Source of the DNA: an uncultured Alistipes sp. | Lineage (GTDB): Bacteria; Bacteroidota; Bacteroidia; Bacteroidales; Rikenellaceae | Direction: 5' to 3' | Assembly: GCA_944323075.1 (NCBI GenBank) | Contig: CALURC010000014.1 | Coordinates: forward strand, 1-64,000 | DNA length: 64,000 nt | In this document: piece after piece, positions 25,278-35,217 of the stretch | Position numbering within the stretch: the first letter of the stretch is position 1 | Layout of the letters: each line of letters opens with the position of its first letter | The notes under the pieces: generated by a model | What the model saw: only the letters and a program-made list of their open reading frames with translations | What the model was told of the DNA's origin: nothing | Databases searched by the model: none | Translations under genes and position numbers: made by a program

Positions 25278-26849
25278 ATGAAAATAGCTCTAGCCCAGTT
25301 GAATTACACAATCGGCGACTTCGAACACAACAAACAAAAAATTGTTGCGTGTATTGATGAGGCAAAAAAACAGTCCGTTCAACTGGTCGTCTTTTCAGAG
25401 CAGGCCATAAGCGGAGCCCCTGCCTACGATCTATTAAATAAGGTTTCGTTTCTGAATTTGTGCGAAGAGACGCTTCAAGAAATAGCTACCCATTGCGAGG
25501 GAATATCTGTACTGATAGGACTCCCCGTGCAGGGCGCAAATAAAACGATAAGTGTCGCTGCCCTTATCGAAAATGGGAGAATCAAACGATACGTCGGAAA
25601 ACAAACAATCTTGTCTCGAGACGAGATGTGCTATATCTCCCCGTCCAAAGGTTGTGAATATATCAAAATCGCAGGAAAAAAGATTGCGGTTGTCGTCGGT
25701 GAAGACATCAGAACCGAACAGCAATACGGTGAATACACCGATATTATTGTCAATCTTTGTAACAGCACATACTCCAGAGGTATTGTCGAGAAACGTTACG
25801 ACTTTTATAGGCAACTGGCTTTCATGACAGGAAAGCCGATTGTGTATGTTAATAATGTTGGCGGACAGACCGATGTGATATGCGACGGATCGTCCGCCTT
25901 TATCAATAGCCGCGGCGAAGCAATCGCGCTGCTTAAAAGCTTTGAAGAGGATTTCCAGATCGTCGATTGCGATGCGGATAACGAACCGATAAAGTTTCCC
26001 AAGCAGAATAAAACGGTCAATGTTTTCAAAGCCATTAGATTAGGTCTGAAGGATTATTTCTCAAAAAACGGTTTTAAAAAAGCTTGTCTGGGTCTGTCGG
26101 GAGGAATAGATTCTGCTGTTGTCTTGTCTATGGCAGTCGAGGCGCTGGGCCCCGAAAATGTGCGTGTATTGCTGATGCCTTCACAATTCTCTTCTGACCA
26201 TTCGGTCGAAGATGCACGGACATTGGCTGAAAATCTCGGAGTTGAATATCAAATCGTCCCTATCAACGAAACGTTTGCCGCTTTGACAACGACGCTCGGA
26301 CCCGTATTTGGAGAACTTCCGTTTGACGTTGCAGAAGAGAACATGCAATCCCGTATACGGGGTATGATGATGATGGCAATTTCAAACAAATTCGGCAATG
26401 TTTTGTTGTCTACGGCAAACAAAAGTGAAATAGCCACAGGATACGGAACGCTGTACGGGGATATGGTCGGTGCTTTAAGCATCATCGGAGATCTGTATAA
26501 AAGTGAGGTATACGACCTGGCGCGCTACATCAATCGTGACAAAGAGATCATCCCGATTAATACGATTATCAAGGCTCCCTCTGCAGAACTTCGGTTAGAA
26601 CAGAAAGATTCTGACTCCTTACCACCATACGATATATTGGATGCTATTTTATATCGGATGATCGAAGAGGGACAGAGCAGAGAAGAGATCATCAACGCCG
26701 GATTTGACGAAGAAGAGGTGTATCGGGTATACAACATGGTGTTGACCAGTGAATTCAAACGATATCAATATTGTCCGACCCTCCGTTTGTCTACATGTAC
26801 ACTGGGGATCAATCGTCATTTACCTTTGACCAATAAATACGGGTATTAA
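25278..26849 (+). CDS. nadE: NAD+ synthetase with a degenerate glutaminase (nitrilase-like) domain
   Basis: This 523-residue enzyme makes NAD+ from deamido-NAD+ and ATP. The N-terminal nitrilase-like domain (1-260) normally frees ammonia from glutamine with a Glu-Lys-Cys triad. Here Glu41 (F-S-E-Q) and Lys108 (V-G-K-Q) are present, but the expected I-C-E-D-I reads V-G-E-D-I, so the nucleophile is Gly141 (GGT at 25698-25700). The C-terminal synthetase domain is intact: G-L-S-G-G-I-D-S-A near 274-282 binds ATP, and S-T-A-N-K-S-E and Y-G-D-M-V-G-A-L bind substrate. It could use free ammonia instead of glutamine. The rest of the domain (N-N-V-G-G-Q, F-D/C-D-G-S) is preserved, so the fold is probably kept. 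Confidence 0.92.
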   Translation: MKIALAQLNYTIGDFEHNKQKIVACIDEAKKQSVQLVVFSEQAISGAPAYDLLNKVSFLNLCEETLQEIATHCEGISVLIGLPVQGANKTISVAALIENGRIKRYVGKQTILSRDEMCYISPSKGCEYIKIAGKKIAVVVGEDIRTEQQYGEYTDIIVNLCNSTYSRGIVEKRYDFYRQLAFMTGKPIVYVNNVGGQTDVICDGSSAFINSRGEAIALLKSFEEDFQIVDCDADNEPIKFPKQNKTVNVFKAIRLGLKDYFSKNGFKKACLGLSGGIDSAVVLSMAVEALGPENVRVLLMPSQFSSDHSVEDARTLAENLGVEYQIVPINETFAALTTTLGPVFGELPFDVAEENMQSRIRGMMMMAISNKFGNVLLSTANKSEIATGYGTLYGDMVGALSIIGDLYKSEVYDLARYINRDKEIIPINTIIKAPSAELRLEQKDSDSLPPYDILDAILYRMIEEGQSREEIINAGFDEEEVYRVYNMVLTSEFKRYQYCPTLRLSTCTLGINRHLPLTNKYGY

Positions 26850-26948
26850 AATTCACTTAAAAGGAATAGAGACAGAGACCGGATGAGAATGGCAGCAGGT
26901 TCGTAGATTTAAGTTTTAGCGACAAAAAGTGAAGAAAGGGTTAATGCG

Positions 26949-27374
26949 GTGAAAGGAGAAGTCATTACACATCGAGCTAAAGTTATTCATGTTGCGGATA
27001 ATTATGTCGACGTCATTGTTTTGTCGGAGAGTGCATGTGCTTCGTGTCATGCAAAAGGACAATGTGGCGCTGCCGAGAGTCGGGAAAAACGAATGGTCAT
27101 AGAGACACCCGTAGCTTCATACTTTTCGGAAGGAGAAGAAGTCGAGGTATACACCGAAAAGATCATGGGGGTAAAAGCAGTTTGGATGGCGTATGTCCTT
27201 CCTTTTTTGTTGGTGTTACTCCTATTGCTCATATTACTACAAACAGGATGCGGAGAGCTGATTTCCGGAGTGTGCGCCCTGCTGGCTTTGGTTGTATATT
27301 ATATCGTCCTGTACATCTTTCGTAACCGACTGTCCCGCGAGTTTATTTTCAATATCAGAAAAATAGATCAATAA
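26949..27374 (+). CDS. rseC: RseC/SoxR-reducing-type membrane protein
   Basis: This 141-residue protein starts at GTG 26949; no in-frame ATG is nearby. It has a Cys-rich N-terminal domain (A-C-A-S-C-H-A-K-G-Q-C-G near 31-42) and two membrane helices (about 75-120). RseC-family proteins are commonly encoded at the head of rnf operons, and here it precedes rnfB by 32 bases. Its job is probably to assist redox tuning or assembly of the Rnf complex. Confidence 0.85.
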   Translation: MKGEVITHRAKVIHVADNYVDVIVLSESACASCHAKGQCGAAESREKRMVIETPVASYFSEGEEVEVYTEKIMGVKAVWMAYVLPFLLVLLLLLILLQTGCGELISGVCALLALVVYYIVLYIFRNRLSREFIFNIRKIDQ

Positions 27375-27406
27375 ACACTTTAGATTAATAGTATATTTCA
27401 TTTAGA

Positions 27407-28255
27407 ATGAACATGATTGCTGTATTAATACTGTGTGCGATAGGGGCTGTGGCTGCAGTATTACTTTATGTGATCGCCCAAAAATTCCGAGTCGAGGAAG
27501 ATCCACGCATCGATGATGTAGAAAAAATGCTTCCTGGGGCTAATTGTGGCGGATGTGGTTTTCCCGGATGCCGCGGTCTGGCCGACCAACTTGTCAAAAG
27601 CGAAGACATCTCATCTCTCTACTGTTCGGTCGGTGGAGGCGATACCATGAAAAGAATTGCGGAATATTTGGGCAAAACCGCAGCCGAAAAGGAACCGATG
27701 ATCGCTGTCGTCCGTTGTAACGGTTCGTGCGATAAACGCCCCCACACAAATGTATACAATGGAGCTCCGTCCTGTAAAGTCGAAGCCGCCCTTTACGGAG
27801 GTGAAACCGGCTGTTCATACGGATGTTTGGGTAACGGAGACTGCGTTGTCGCATGCAAATTCGGAGCCATTACAATAAACCCCGAAACACGCCTTCCCGA
27901 AGTGGATGAAGAGAAGTGTACGGCATGCGGATCATGCGTAACGGCTTGCCCCAAAGGGATCATCGAGCTCCGAAAGAAAGGCATTAAAGGTCGTCGGATC
28001 TATGTCGGCTGTATGAACCAAGACAAAGGCGCAATCGCCCGCAAGGCTTGTTTGGCAGCTTGCATTGGCTGCGGCAAATGTGCAAAAACCTGTCCCTTTG
28101 AGGCAATTACACTACAAAACAATTTGGCCTATATCGATGCCGAAAAGTGTCGATTGTGTCGTAAATGTGTCGTAGAATGTCCAACAGGAGGTATTCGCGA
28201 AGTAAATTTTCCTCCCCGCAAACCTGCTGAAACCACATCATCAACCGGCGCATAA
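27407..28255 (+). CDS. rnfB: Rnf electron transport complex subunit B (iron-sulfur)
   Basis: This 282-residue protein has an N-terminal membrane helix, the Fes cluster motif G-A-N-C-G-G-C-G-F-P-G-C near 46-57, and further ferredoxin motifs: C-T-A-C-G-S-C-V-T-A-C-P, C-I-G-C-G-K-C-A-K-T-C-P and C-R-L-C-R-K-C-V-V-E-C-P. RnfB accepts electrons from ferredoxin and passes them through the complex, coupled to ion pumping (Na+ or H+). It heads the operon rnfBCDGEA with typical short gaps. Confidence 0.95.
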   Translation: MNMIAVLILCAIGAVAAVLLYVIAQKFRVEEDPRIDDVEKMLPGANCGGCGFPGCRGLADQLVKSEDISSLYCSVGGGDTMKRIAEYLGKTAAEKEPMIAVVRCNGSCDKRPHTNVYNGAPSCKVEAALYGGETGCSYGCLGNGDCVVACKFGAITINPETRLPEVDEEKCTACGSCVTACPKGIIELRKKGIKGRRIYVGCMNQDKGAIARKACLAACIGCGKCAKTCPFEAITLQNNLAYIDAEKCRLCRKCVVECPTGGIREVNFPPRKPAETTSSTGA

Positions 28256-28304
28256 TCACTAAACGGTCAGTTGCTATTTATTAGATCTATCGAAATTGAT
28301 TTTT

Positions 28305-29645
28305 ATGAAAGGATTTAGAAAAGGTGGTATTCATCCACCTGAATATAAGATCAGTAAAAAAGAGGCTATTCAAGACATGCCGCTTCCGGAGAGTGTCGTC
28401 TTGCCGCTCGGTCAACACATCGGCGCTCCGGCCACCCCTTGTGTTCAGAAAGGTGATCGCGTTTTGGTCGGCCAAATTATCGGCACACCGAATGGATTCG
28501 TCTCTTCATATATCCATTCATCGGTTTCGGGAACCGTAACGGCGATCGACAACCAACCAGATGTCAGAGGATTACGCAGCCCCTCTATTACAATAAAAGT
28601 AGAGGGAGACCAATGGCTCGAAACGATTGACAGAAGCGATGCACTGATAAAGAATTGCACATTACCCCGAGAAGCTATTCTTAAAAAAATCACAGAAGCC
28701 GGTATTGTCGGCTTAGGTGGGGCAACTTTTCCTGCTCACGTGAAATTGACAATTCCTCAAGGAAAACACGCCGATGTGTTGATTATAAATGGTGTAGAAT
28801 GTGAGCCATTTCTTACCGCCGACCATCGGTTGATGTTGGAGAAGAGTGAAGAAATATTAATCGGAGTCGACCTTTTGTGTAAGGTATTAGGAGTTGATGA
28901 GGCTTGTATCGGTATTGAAAACAACAAACCGGATGCAATCGAGCGCTTAAGCCAACTATCTTTAAATTATCCTCGAATCAAGGTAGTTCCATTACGTGTG
29001 CGTTATCCACAAGGAAGCGAGAAACAGTTGATCGAGGCCATTTCGGGCAGAGAGGTACCCTCCGGAAAATTACCATTAGATGTAGGCGTTGTAGTTCAGA
29101 ATGTAGGGACCGCATTTGCGGTATATGAAGCCGTGCAGAAAAACAAACCTCTGTTTGAACGCATTGTTACGGTTACGGGACGCTCATTAGCTCACACCTC
29201 CAACCTTCGGGTTCGTTTAGGAACACCTATTTCCTCATTGATAGATTATTGCGGAGGATTACCTGAAGATGTGGGTAAGGTAATATGCGGAGGTCCTATG
29301 ATGGGACGGGCGATCGCCAACATCAATGCTCCGGTGACTAAAGGAACTTCGGGTATTGTTACGATTCGTGAAAAAGGTGCTGTCAGAAAACAACCTCAAA
29401 ATTGTATCAAGTGTGCCAAATGTGTGAGTGTCTGCTGTATGGGGCTTGAACCCTACCTGATCAGTAAATTAGCACGATTGGAACGGTTCGACGAATTGGA
29501 AGCACTCCATGTCACCGACTGTCTCGAGTGTGGATCATGCTCCTACACTTGTCCGGCAAACCTCCCCCTGCTGGATTATATCCGAGTAGGCAAAGCTGAA
29601 GTATTGCGTCGCATAAGAATAAATAAAACACAACAAAACAAATAA
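28305..29645 (+). CDS. rnfC: Rnf complex subunit C
   Basis: This protein of about 446 residues carries NADH/FMN-binding motifs (G-L-G-G-A-T-F-P-A-H-V-K, N-G-V-E-C-E-P-F-L) near 135-170 and two C-terminal 4Fe-4S motifs (C-I-K-C-A-K-C-V-S-V-C-C and C-L-E-C-G-S-C-S-Y-T-C-P). It is the NADH-side subunit. ATG 28305 is used; an upstream TTG at 28296 would add only three residues. Confidence 0.95.
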   Translation: MKGFRKGGIHPPEYKISKKEAIQDMPLPESVVLPLGQHIGAPATPCVQKGDRVLVGQIIGTPNGFVSSYIHSSVSGTVTAIDNQPDVRGLRSPSITIKVEGDQWLETIDRSDALIKNCTLPREAILKKITEAGIVGLGGATFPAHVKLTIPQGKHADVLIINGVECEPFLTADHRLMLEKSEEILIGVDLLCKVLGVDEACIGIENNKPDAIERLSQLSLNYPRIKVVPLRVRYPQGSEKQLIEAISGREVPSGKLPLDVGVVVQNVGTAFAVYEAVQKNKPLFERIVTVTGRSLAHTSNLRVRLGTPISSLIDYCGGLPEDVGKVICGGPMMGRAIANINAPVTKGTSGIVTIREKGAVRKQPQNCIKCAKCVSVCCMGLEPYLISKLARLERFDELEALHVTDCLECGSCSYTCPANLPLLDYIRVGKAEVLRRIRINKTQQNK

Positions 29646-29662
29646 ATACGAATACAGAACCC

Positions 29663-30706
29663 ATGAAAAATGGAAAATTGATCGTTTCACCCTCTCCGCA
29701 TATACACGGTCCGTTATCGACCAAACGGTTGATGAGCGATGTGCTGATCGCCCTGATTCCGGCATTTATCGTATCGGTCATCGTCTACGGAGTCAATGCC
29801 CTGATCGTAACCGCTGTCTCGGTCGCCGGTTGCGTTCTATTTGAATATCTGATCCAGAAGTACCTGTTAAAAGGAGAACCGACGATCGGTAACCTTTCCG
29901 CCATTGTCACAGGTGTACTGCTGGGATTCAACTTACCGAGTACACTTCCCATTTGGATGATACTGCTCGGAGCACTGGTAGCTATCGGAGTAGGGAAGAT
30001 GTCGTTCGGAGGATTGGGGTGTAATCCGTTCAACCCGGCATTGGTCGGACGTGTCTTTTTGCTCATATCGTTTCCTGTACAAATGACAGGCTTCGTCACA
30101 CCGCCTAAAGTCGATTCGCTTTCAGGTGCCTCGATGCCCACCGAGATCAACGCCGATGCTGTTACCGATGCCGTCAGCGGCCCGACACTGCTCGGATACG
30201 TAAAAGAGTCGCTGGCCAACGGACTGACTACAGAAGACATTGCCAACAGATTGTCATACAACGACATGTTACTCGGTTTCAAATCCGGTTCACTGGGAGA
30301 AATCGCAGCTATGGCTCTGTTACTCGGATTTCTCTATATGCTGTGCCGTAAAGTTATTACATGGCATATTCCGGTTGCAGTTCTGGGATCGATGTTCATC
30401 TTCAGCGGAATCACATGGTTGATCGACCCGATGCACTACATGAATCCGGCCTTCCATTTGTTGACCGGAGGAGCGATCCTCGGTGCGGTATTCATGGCTA
30501 CGGATTATGTAACCTCGCCGATGTCACATAAAGGTATGCTGGTTTATGGTGTAGGAATAGGGGTCATTACGATGCTGATCCGCTTGTGGGGATCCTATCC
30601 CGAAGGTATGTCATTCGCTATTCTGATTATGAACGCGATAGTTCCGTTGATCAACAAATATATGAAACCGAAACGTTTCGGGGTATGCCCCGCTAAAATT
30701 CGCTGA
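29663..30706 (+). CDS. rnfD: Rnf complex subunit D (membrane, FMN-bound)
   Basis: This 347-residue membrane protein has about nine helices. D-A-V-S-G-P-T-L-L-G near 172 contains the Thr that carries the covalent FMN in this family. M-K-N-G-K-L-I-V-S-P-S-P-H-I-H is the typical start. It lies between rnfC (17-base gap) and rnfG (5-base gap). Confidence 0.94.
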   Translation: MKNGKLIVSPSPHIHGPLSTKRLMSDVLIALIPAFIVSVIVYGVNALIVTAVSVAGCVLFEYLIQKYLLKGEPTIGNLSAIVTGVLLGFNLPSTLPIWMILLGALVAIGVGKMSFGGLGCNPFNPALVGRVFLLISFPVQMTGFVTPPKVDSLSGASMPTEINADAVTDAVSGPTLLGYVKESLANGLTTEDIANRLSYNDMLLGFKSGSLGEIAAMALLLGFLYMLCRKVITWHIPVAVLGSMFIFSGITWLIDPMHYMNPAFHLLTGGAILGAVFMATDYVTSPMSHKGMLVYGVGIGVITMLIRLWGSYPEGMSFAILIMNAIVPLINKYMKPKRFGVCPAKIR

Positions 30707-30711
30707 ACACT

Positions 30712-31293
30712 ATGAAAAGTTCATTGAAAAATATGGTTATCGTACTTTTGGCCGTAACATTCGTAGCTTCGCTTTCGGTAACGGCGGTGTATGAAGTGAC
30801 CAAAGAGCCGATAGCCTTGAGTAAAGAGAAAAAAATAAGGGATGCGATCGCTGCGGTAGTGCCGGAATTCGACAACAATCCATCGGAGACCAAAATTGTC
30901 CAAAATGATGGCAAAGAAGAGATTGTGATCTATACCGCAAAAAAAGGAGATGAAGTGACCGGTTATGCAATCGAAACCTATACGAAAAAAGGATTCGGTG
31001 GAGAGATCAGCCTGATGGTCGGTTTCCGAAGCGACGGTACGATCTATCGGGTTGAAACACTTTCCCATAACGAAACACCCGGACTGGGTAACAAAATCGA
31101 ACGAAGCAAATCCGATTTTTCGGTGCAATTCGAAGGCAAGAACCCCGAAGATTTTAAGCTCTCGGTAAAAAAGGACGGAGGCGACGTGGATGCCATCACA
31201 GCTTCGACCATCTCGTCTCGTGCTTTCTGTGATGCCGTTGAACGAGCCTATGAAGTGTATAAAACGATTTCTAAAAACAACAACCATGAATAG
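30712..31293 (+). CDS. rnfG: Rnf complex subunit G (FMN-binding)
   Basis: This 193-residue protein has one N-terminal membrane helix and a periplasmic FMN domain. D-A-I-T-A-S-T-I-S-S near 161 is the family's covalent flavin motif. G-F-G-G-E-I-S and E-T-P-G-L-G are conserved. Its stop overlaps the rnfE start by 8 bases, a sign of translational coupling. Confidence 0.93.
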   Translation: MKSSLKNMVIVLLAVTFVASLSVTAVYEVTKEPIALSKEKKIRDAIAAVVPEFDNNPSETKIVQNDGKEEIVIYTAKKGDEVTGYAIETYTKKGFGGEISLMVGFRSDGTIYRVETLSHNETPGLGNKIERSKSDFSVQFEGKNPEDFKLSVKKDGGDVDAITASTISSRAFCDAVERAYEVYKTISKNNNHE

Positions 31294-31882
31294 ACTCCGA
31301 TTATTGACCAAAGGGATCATCAAGGAGAATCCGACGTTCGTATTGTTGCTGGGTATGTGCCCGACGTTGGGGACTACCACTTCAGCAATGAACGGATTGG
31401 GCATGGGTGTGGCCACTCTGTTTGTACTGACACTCTCAAACATGGCCATATCGCTGATCAAAAATCTGATTCCGGACAAGATCCGTATTCCATCATTCAT
31501 CGTTGTGATCGCCGCATTTGTAACGATCGTGCAACTCTGTATGGAAGCCTATACTCCCGGGCTATACAATACGCTGGGAGTGTTTATTCCGTTGATTGTC
31601 GTCAACTGTATCATTCTGGGTCGCGCTGAAGCCTTCGCTTCAAAGAACAACGTTCTCGATTCCGCTTTGGACGGACTGGGCATCGGATTGGGATTTACTC
31701 TCTCCTTGACTGTTTTGGGTGCGGTTCGTGAACTTCTCGGCAACGGATCGATTTTCGGCATGAAACTTCCTTTTGTCGAGGGAGACGGAATCCTGCTGTT
31801 CGTTCTGGCTCCGGGCGCATTCATCGCCTTGGCCTATCTGATGGTTATTTTCAATAAGATAACGGCTAAAACAAAACAATAA
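31286..31882 (+). CDS. rnfE: Rnf complex subunit E
   Basis: This 198-residue membrane protein with six helices starts at ATG 31286, inside the end of rnfG. Family motifs: [17 protein letters not shown] near 17 and [12 protein letters not shown] near 110. With RnfA it forms the membrane core. Its TAA overlaps the rnfA ATG by one base. Confidence 0.93.
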   Translation: MNRLRLLTKGIIKENPTFVLLLGMCPTLGTTTSAMNGLGMGVATLFVLTLSNMAISLIKNLIPDKIRIPSFIVVIAAFVTIVQLCMEAYTPGLYNTLGVFIPLIVVNCIILGRAEAFASKNNVLDSALDGLGIGLGFTLSLTVLGAVRELLGNGSIFGMKLPFVEGDGILLFVLAPGAFIALAYLMVIFNKITAKTKQ

Positions 31883-32448
31883 TGGAATACTTGATCATCG
31901 TCATAAGCGCCATCTTCGTCAATAACGTCGTATTGTCGCAATTTTTAGGGATATGTCCGTTTTTAGGAGTGTCCAGCAAGGTGAACACTTCGTTGGGTAT
32001 GGGTGCAGCCGTAACGTTCGTCATGACCATTGCATCAATCGTCACCTATTTGCTCCAACATTTCGTATTGGGCAGCATCGAATACATGCAGACCATCGTC
32101 TTTATTCTTGTAATCGCTGCATTGGTTCAGATGGTTGAGATTATTCTGAAAAAGGTTAGCCCTTCACTTTATCAAGCTTTGGGAATTTTTCTCCCGCTAA
32201 TCACAACCAACTGTGCCGTATTGGGAATTGCAATTTTAGCTGTACAGAAGGAGTATAACCTTGGACAGACAGTCGTATTCTCGGCTGCTACGGCTATCGG
32301 ATTCTCACTGGCTCTCGTATTGTTTGCAGGTCTGCGTGAGCGTCTTGAGTTGGAAAATATTCCTGGTGCAATGAAAGGTATGCCGATTGCTCTCTTGACA
32401 GCAGGCATTCTTGCAATGGCCTTTATGGGCTTTTCCGGATTGGTATAG
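31882..32448 (+). CDS. rnfA: Rnf complex subunit A
   Basis: This 188-residue membrane protein with six helices has the motifs [19 protein letters not shown] near 12-30 and N-C-A-V-L-G-I-A near 113. The paired Cys regions of RnfA and RnfE are thought to hold an iron-sulfur centre between them. It is last in the operon; a strong terminator follows within 35 bases. Confidence 0.94.
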   Translation: MEYLIIVISAIFVNNVVLSQFLGICPFLGVSSKVNTSLGMGAAVTFVMTIASIVTYLLQHFVLGSIEYMQTIVFILVIAALVQMVEIILKKVSPSLYQALGIFLPLITTNCAVLGIAILAVQKEYNLGQTVVFSAATAIGFSLALVLFAGLRERLELENIPGAMKGMPIALLTAGILAMAFMGFSGLV

Positions 32449-32480
32449 TAACGACAAGCTTTTTGTTATACAACAAGTAT

Positions 32481-32526
32481 TTGCGGAAATGAGAGGTGAA
32501 AACCTCCTGTTTCCGCAATTTTTTTC
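32481..32526 (+). terminator. Terminator of the rnf operon
   Basis: A hairpin pairing TTGCGGAAA (32481-32489) with TTTCCGCAA (32510-32518), with an inner GAGGT/ACCTC stem around a GAAA loop, followed by a T-run. Confidence 0.8.
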
Positions 32527-32537
32527 TAAAAATCCGT

Positions 32538-32545
32538 TATCTTTG
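32538..32545 (+). promoter_or_regulatory. -7 box for the Omp85-like gene
   Basis: TATCTTTG, 14 bases before the ATG; the implied leader is very short. Confidence 0.5.
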
Positions 32546-32559
32546 ATAGGGGTAACAAA

Positions 32560-34350
32560 ATGTCGGTTCGCTTTTTTATCATATTTACCTTATTATGTTT
32601 GTTGTCTGCAGAGATGTGCGGACATCCGGAAGCGAACGTCGTAACAAAAACAGATTCGACATCCCAATCGACTCGTCGAAAGCTGGCCCGACTATTAAGA
32701 CAGACGATTACTGTCCAACCCCGAGACAGAGCTGCCGAACGGATTGCCGCCCAACAGGATCGAGAGTATTTCGAACGATATTCGGGACGAACAATCAACA
32801 GCATTCGGATTGTCCGCAGAAATGTATTCGATTCAACGACACAGGTTTGGGGCGAAAAAAAGGTAAACGCACTTCACCGCTTGTCACAAGAACGAACCAT
32901 TCGGCGTGATATTTTTATCCACCCGGGAGACACACTGAATCCTTTGCTGATCAAGAATAACCGGCAGTTGATCCGTTCCCGTGACTACATTTCCAAAGTG
33001 GATGTAGAGGTCGTTCCTCTTGCGGAGGATACCATGAAAGTAGATCTGATAATTTACACGCAAGACAGGTGGTCGATCGGCGTCGACCTTCACGCGGAGA
33101 GCAATGCCGACACCTACTTCGAGTTATATGACGACAATCTGCTCGGATGGGGTAACAGTCTCAACATTAAAACCTATTTTAACTGGAAAACATGGGCATA
33201 CGGAGGCAATCTGTTCGAATTCGCAACACCTAACCTCTGGGGAAGTTTTTTTGCGGGTAGAATCATTGCCGGAAAAGGATTCAACGAATCTGATTTCGGT
33301 GCGGAAATAAAGAAGGATTTTATCCGACCGACGGATTACATGGTAGGAGCCTACGGATATTACCGAAAGGAACCGATAAACAGCTATACAGAAGAGCTGG
33401 ATTTCAATACGACCTATACAAAAGTAGGAGTATGGGGTGGTAAATCGTTCTATATGCCCAACATGCGGAACAGTGTTTTTTTTACGGGACATTATCACAT
33501 GATAAGTTATGATGAACGACCGTATGTCGACATCGAAACCAATCCCTATTTTCACAACGAACATTCGCTGCTTTTCAGTGTAGGGTTATACAGGGAGCAA
33601 TTCCGCACATCATCACTTATTTATGGATATGGCGTTGACGAGGATATTGCCTATGGCTATCAGTTTGCCCTGTATGGAGGCCGAACCTGGGGAGAGTTCA
33701 GAAACCGATGGTATACGGGTGGAATGTTCCATGCCGGCCATTTCACCTCTATCGGTTACTTGCGCTGGGGAATCGGGTTGGGGAGTCACATCAATCCAGA
33801 CGGTAGATTTTATCGTACTACATTAATCTCGGATCTGAACTGGTTTTCCAATTTACTCGGCAACGGTCGCTATCGGGTACGACAATTTGTCGACCTGAAT
33901 TTCACTCGCGGATGGAACCGTCTAAAAGGATACTACGAATATATCGGATTCGATGACCATGCCGAAATCAGAGGATTGCAAGAGACGATTTACGGCACCC
34001 ACAGATTGGTACTCAACAGCGAGACCGTATGTTTCACACCATGGAATTTCAAGGGATTCCGTTTTGCACTCTACGGTTTTGCTGACATGGGAGTATTGGG
34101 ATACGACGGCAATCTGTTTAACAACAGCTTCTATTCGACATTAGGAATCGGAGTCCGCATCAAAAACGAACATCTGATTTTTCGAACAATCAACATTCGA
34201 TTAGGGATTGCATTAGGCAAGAACGGATGGCTCGGCATGCAGTATTTCAACATATCGACAGAAGATAAACGTCAACCCCTCCGGTTTATTCCTGAGAAAG
34301 CTACTGCTATTGATTACAATGCCGATCGAGATTACGGAACATGGAACTAA
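32560..34350 (+). CDS. Omp85/BamA-TamA-like outer-membrane protein
   Basis: This 596-residue protein has a signal peptide (hydrophobic to about residue 20), a helical linker, one POTRA-like repeat (I-N-S-I-R-I-V-R-R-N-V-F-D near 82, F-I-H-P-G-D-T-L-N, then R-S-R-D-Y-I-S-K-V-D-V-E-V-V) and a beta-barrel ending in aromatic strands (N-G-W-L-G-M-Q-Y-F-N). Omp85 proteins insert or translocate proteins or lipids at the outer membrane. It is shorter than BamA (the window also holds a true bamA), with a single POTRA domain, so it is probably an accessory member. Cargo unknown. It stands alone with its own promoter. Confidence 0.7.
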   Translation: MSVRFFIIFTLLCLLSAEMCGHPEANVVTKTDSTSQSTRRKLARLLRQTITVQPRDRAAERIAAQQDREYFERYSGRTINSIRIVRRNVFDSTTQVWGEKKVNALHRLSQERTIRRDIFIHPGDTLNPLLIKNNRQLIRSRDYISKVDVEVVPLAEDTMKVDLIIYTQDRWSIGVDLHAESNADTYFELYDDNLLGWGNSLNIKTYFNWKTWAYGGNLFEFATPNLWGSFFAGRIIAGKGFNESDFGAEIKKDFIRPTDYMVGAYGYYRKEPINSYTEELDFNTTYTKVGVWGGKSFYMPNMRNSVFFTGHYHMISYDERPYVDIETNPYFHNEHSLLFSVGLYREQFRTSSLIYGYGVDEDIAYGYQFALYGGRTWGEFRNRWYTGGMFHAGHFTSIGYLRWGIGLGSHINPDGRFYRTTLISDLNWFSNLLGNGRYRVRQFVDLNFTRGWNRLKGYYEYIGFDDHAEIRGLQETIYGTHRLVLNSETVCFTPWNFKGFRFALYGFADMGVLGYDGNLFNNSFYSTLGIGVRIKNEHLIFRTINIRLGIALGKNGWLGMQYFNISTEDKRQPLRFIPEKATAIDYNADRDYGTWN

Positions 34351-34410
34351 CGGATTTCGTATCAAAAGGGAAAAAAGAAAAAACAGTTTTTCCTAAGACG
34401 AACATGTCTG

Positions 34411-35208
34411 TCAGGCTAATAAAATCAGACTAATTGCCATTATGGCCATTCCGAAAAGCAATCCGTAAATCGAGATATGGTGTTCGCCATACTCTTCGGC
34501 TGCCGGAAGCAGTTCATCTAAAGATATAAACACCATGATGCCCGCAACAACGGCAAAGATACAGTTCAGCATAAGCGGAGACATGAAGGGCATCAGAATG
34601 AGATATCCAGCCAATGCACCAACAGGTTCGGCTAATCCCGAGAGAAACGAGTACCAGAAGGCTTTTTTCCGGCTTTGCGTAGCGAAATAGACCGGAACCG
34701 ACACGGCAATACCTTCGGGGATGTTGTGTATGGCAATCGCAACGGCAATGGCAATTCCGATCTCGGGAGAGTCCATCGAGGCCATGAACGTCGCGATACC
34801 TTCAGGAAAGTTATGTATTCCGACAACCAGTGCAGTAAGAACCCCTGTCCGCATCAATTTGCTGCGATTTTTCCCCTCCCGATTCATACTCTCGAGCGAC
34901 TTCATTTCGTGTGGATTCTCGTACGAGGGGACCAACTTGTCGATCACCGCCGATAGCAACATACCTCCGAAAAAGGCGAGCGCACAAACGGCTTTTCCGG
35001 TTCGCGGGCCCAACAATTCGTCGAGTCCGATTTGCGCCCCATGCAGAATTTCAACAAACGAGACATAGATCATCACTCCTGCCGATACGCCTAAGGCAAA
35101 CGACAAGAACTTTTTGTTCGTATGGTTTGCAAAAAAGGCGATTGCGCTGCCGATCCCCGTAGCGAGACCGGCGCACAACGTCAACAGAAATGCGATCCAG
35201 ATCGACAT
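34411..35208 (-). CDS. zupT: ZIP-family zinc transporter
   Basis: This 265-residue membrane protein has eight helices and the ZIP metal-site motifs H-N-F-P-E-G-I-A near 147 and H-N-I-P-E-G-I-A-V-S near 177. It imports zinc and possibly other divalent metals. It lies 9 bases after purE on the same strand, so it is probably read from the purE promoter. Confidence 0.92.
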   Translation of the reverse strand: MSIWIAFLLTLCAGLATGIGSAIAFFANHTNKKFLSFALGVSAGVMIYVSFVEILHGAQIGLDELLGPRTGKAVCALAFFGGMLLSAVIDKLVPSYENPHEMKSLESMNREGKNRSKLMRTGVLTALVVGIHNFPEGIATFMASMDSPEIGIAIAVAIAIHNIPEGIAVSVPVYFATQSRKKAFWYSFLSGLAEPVGALAGYLILMPFMSPLMLNCIFAVVAGIMVFISLDELLPAAEEYGEHHISIYGLLFGMAIMAISLILLA

Positions 35209-35217
35209 ATCATGCTA

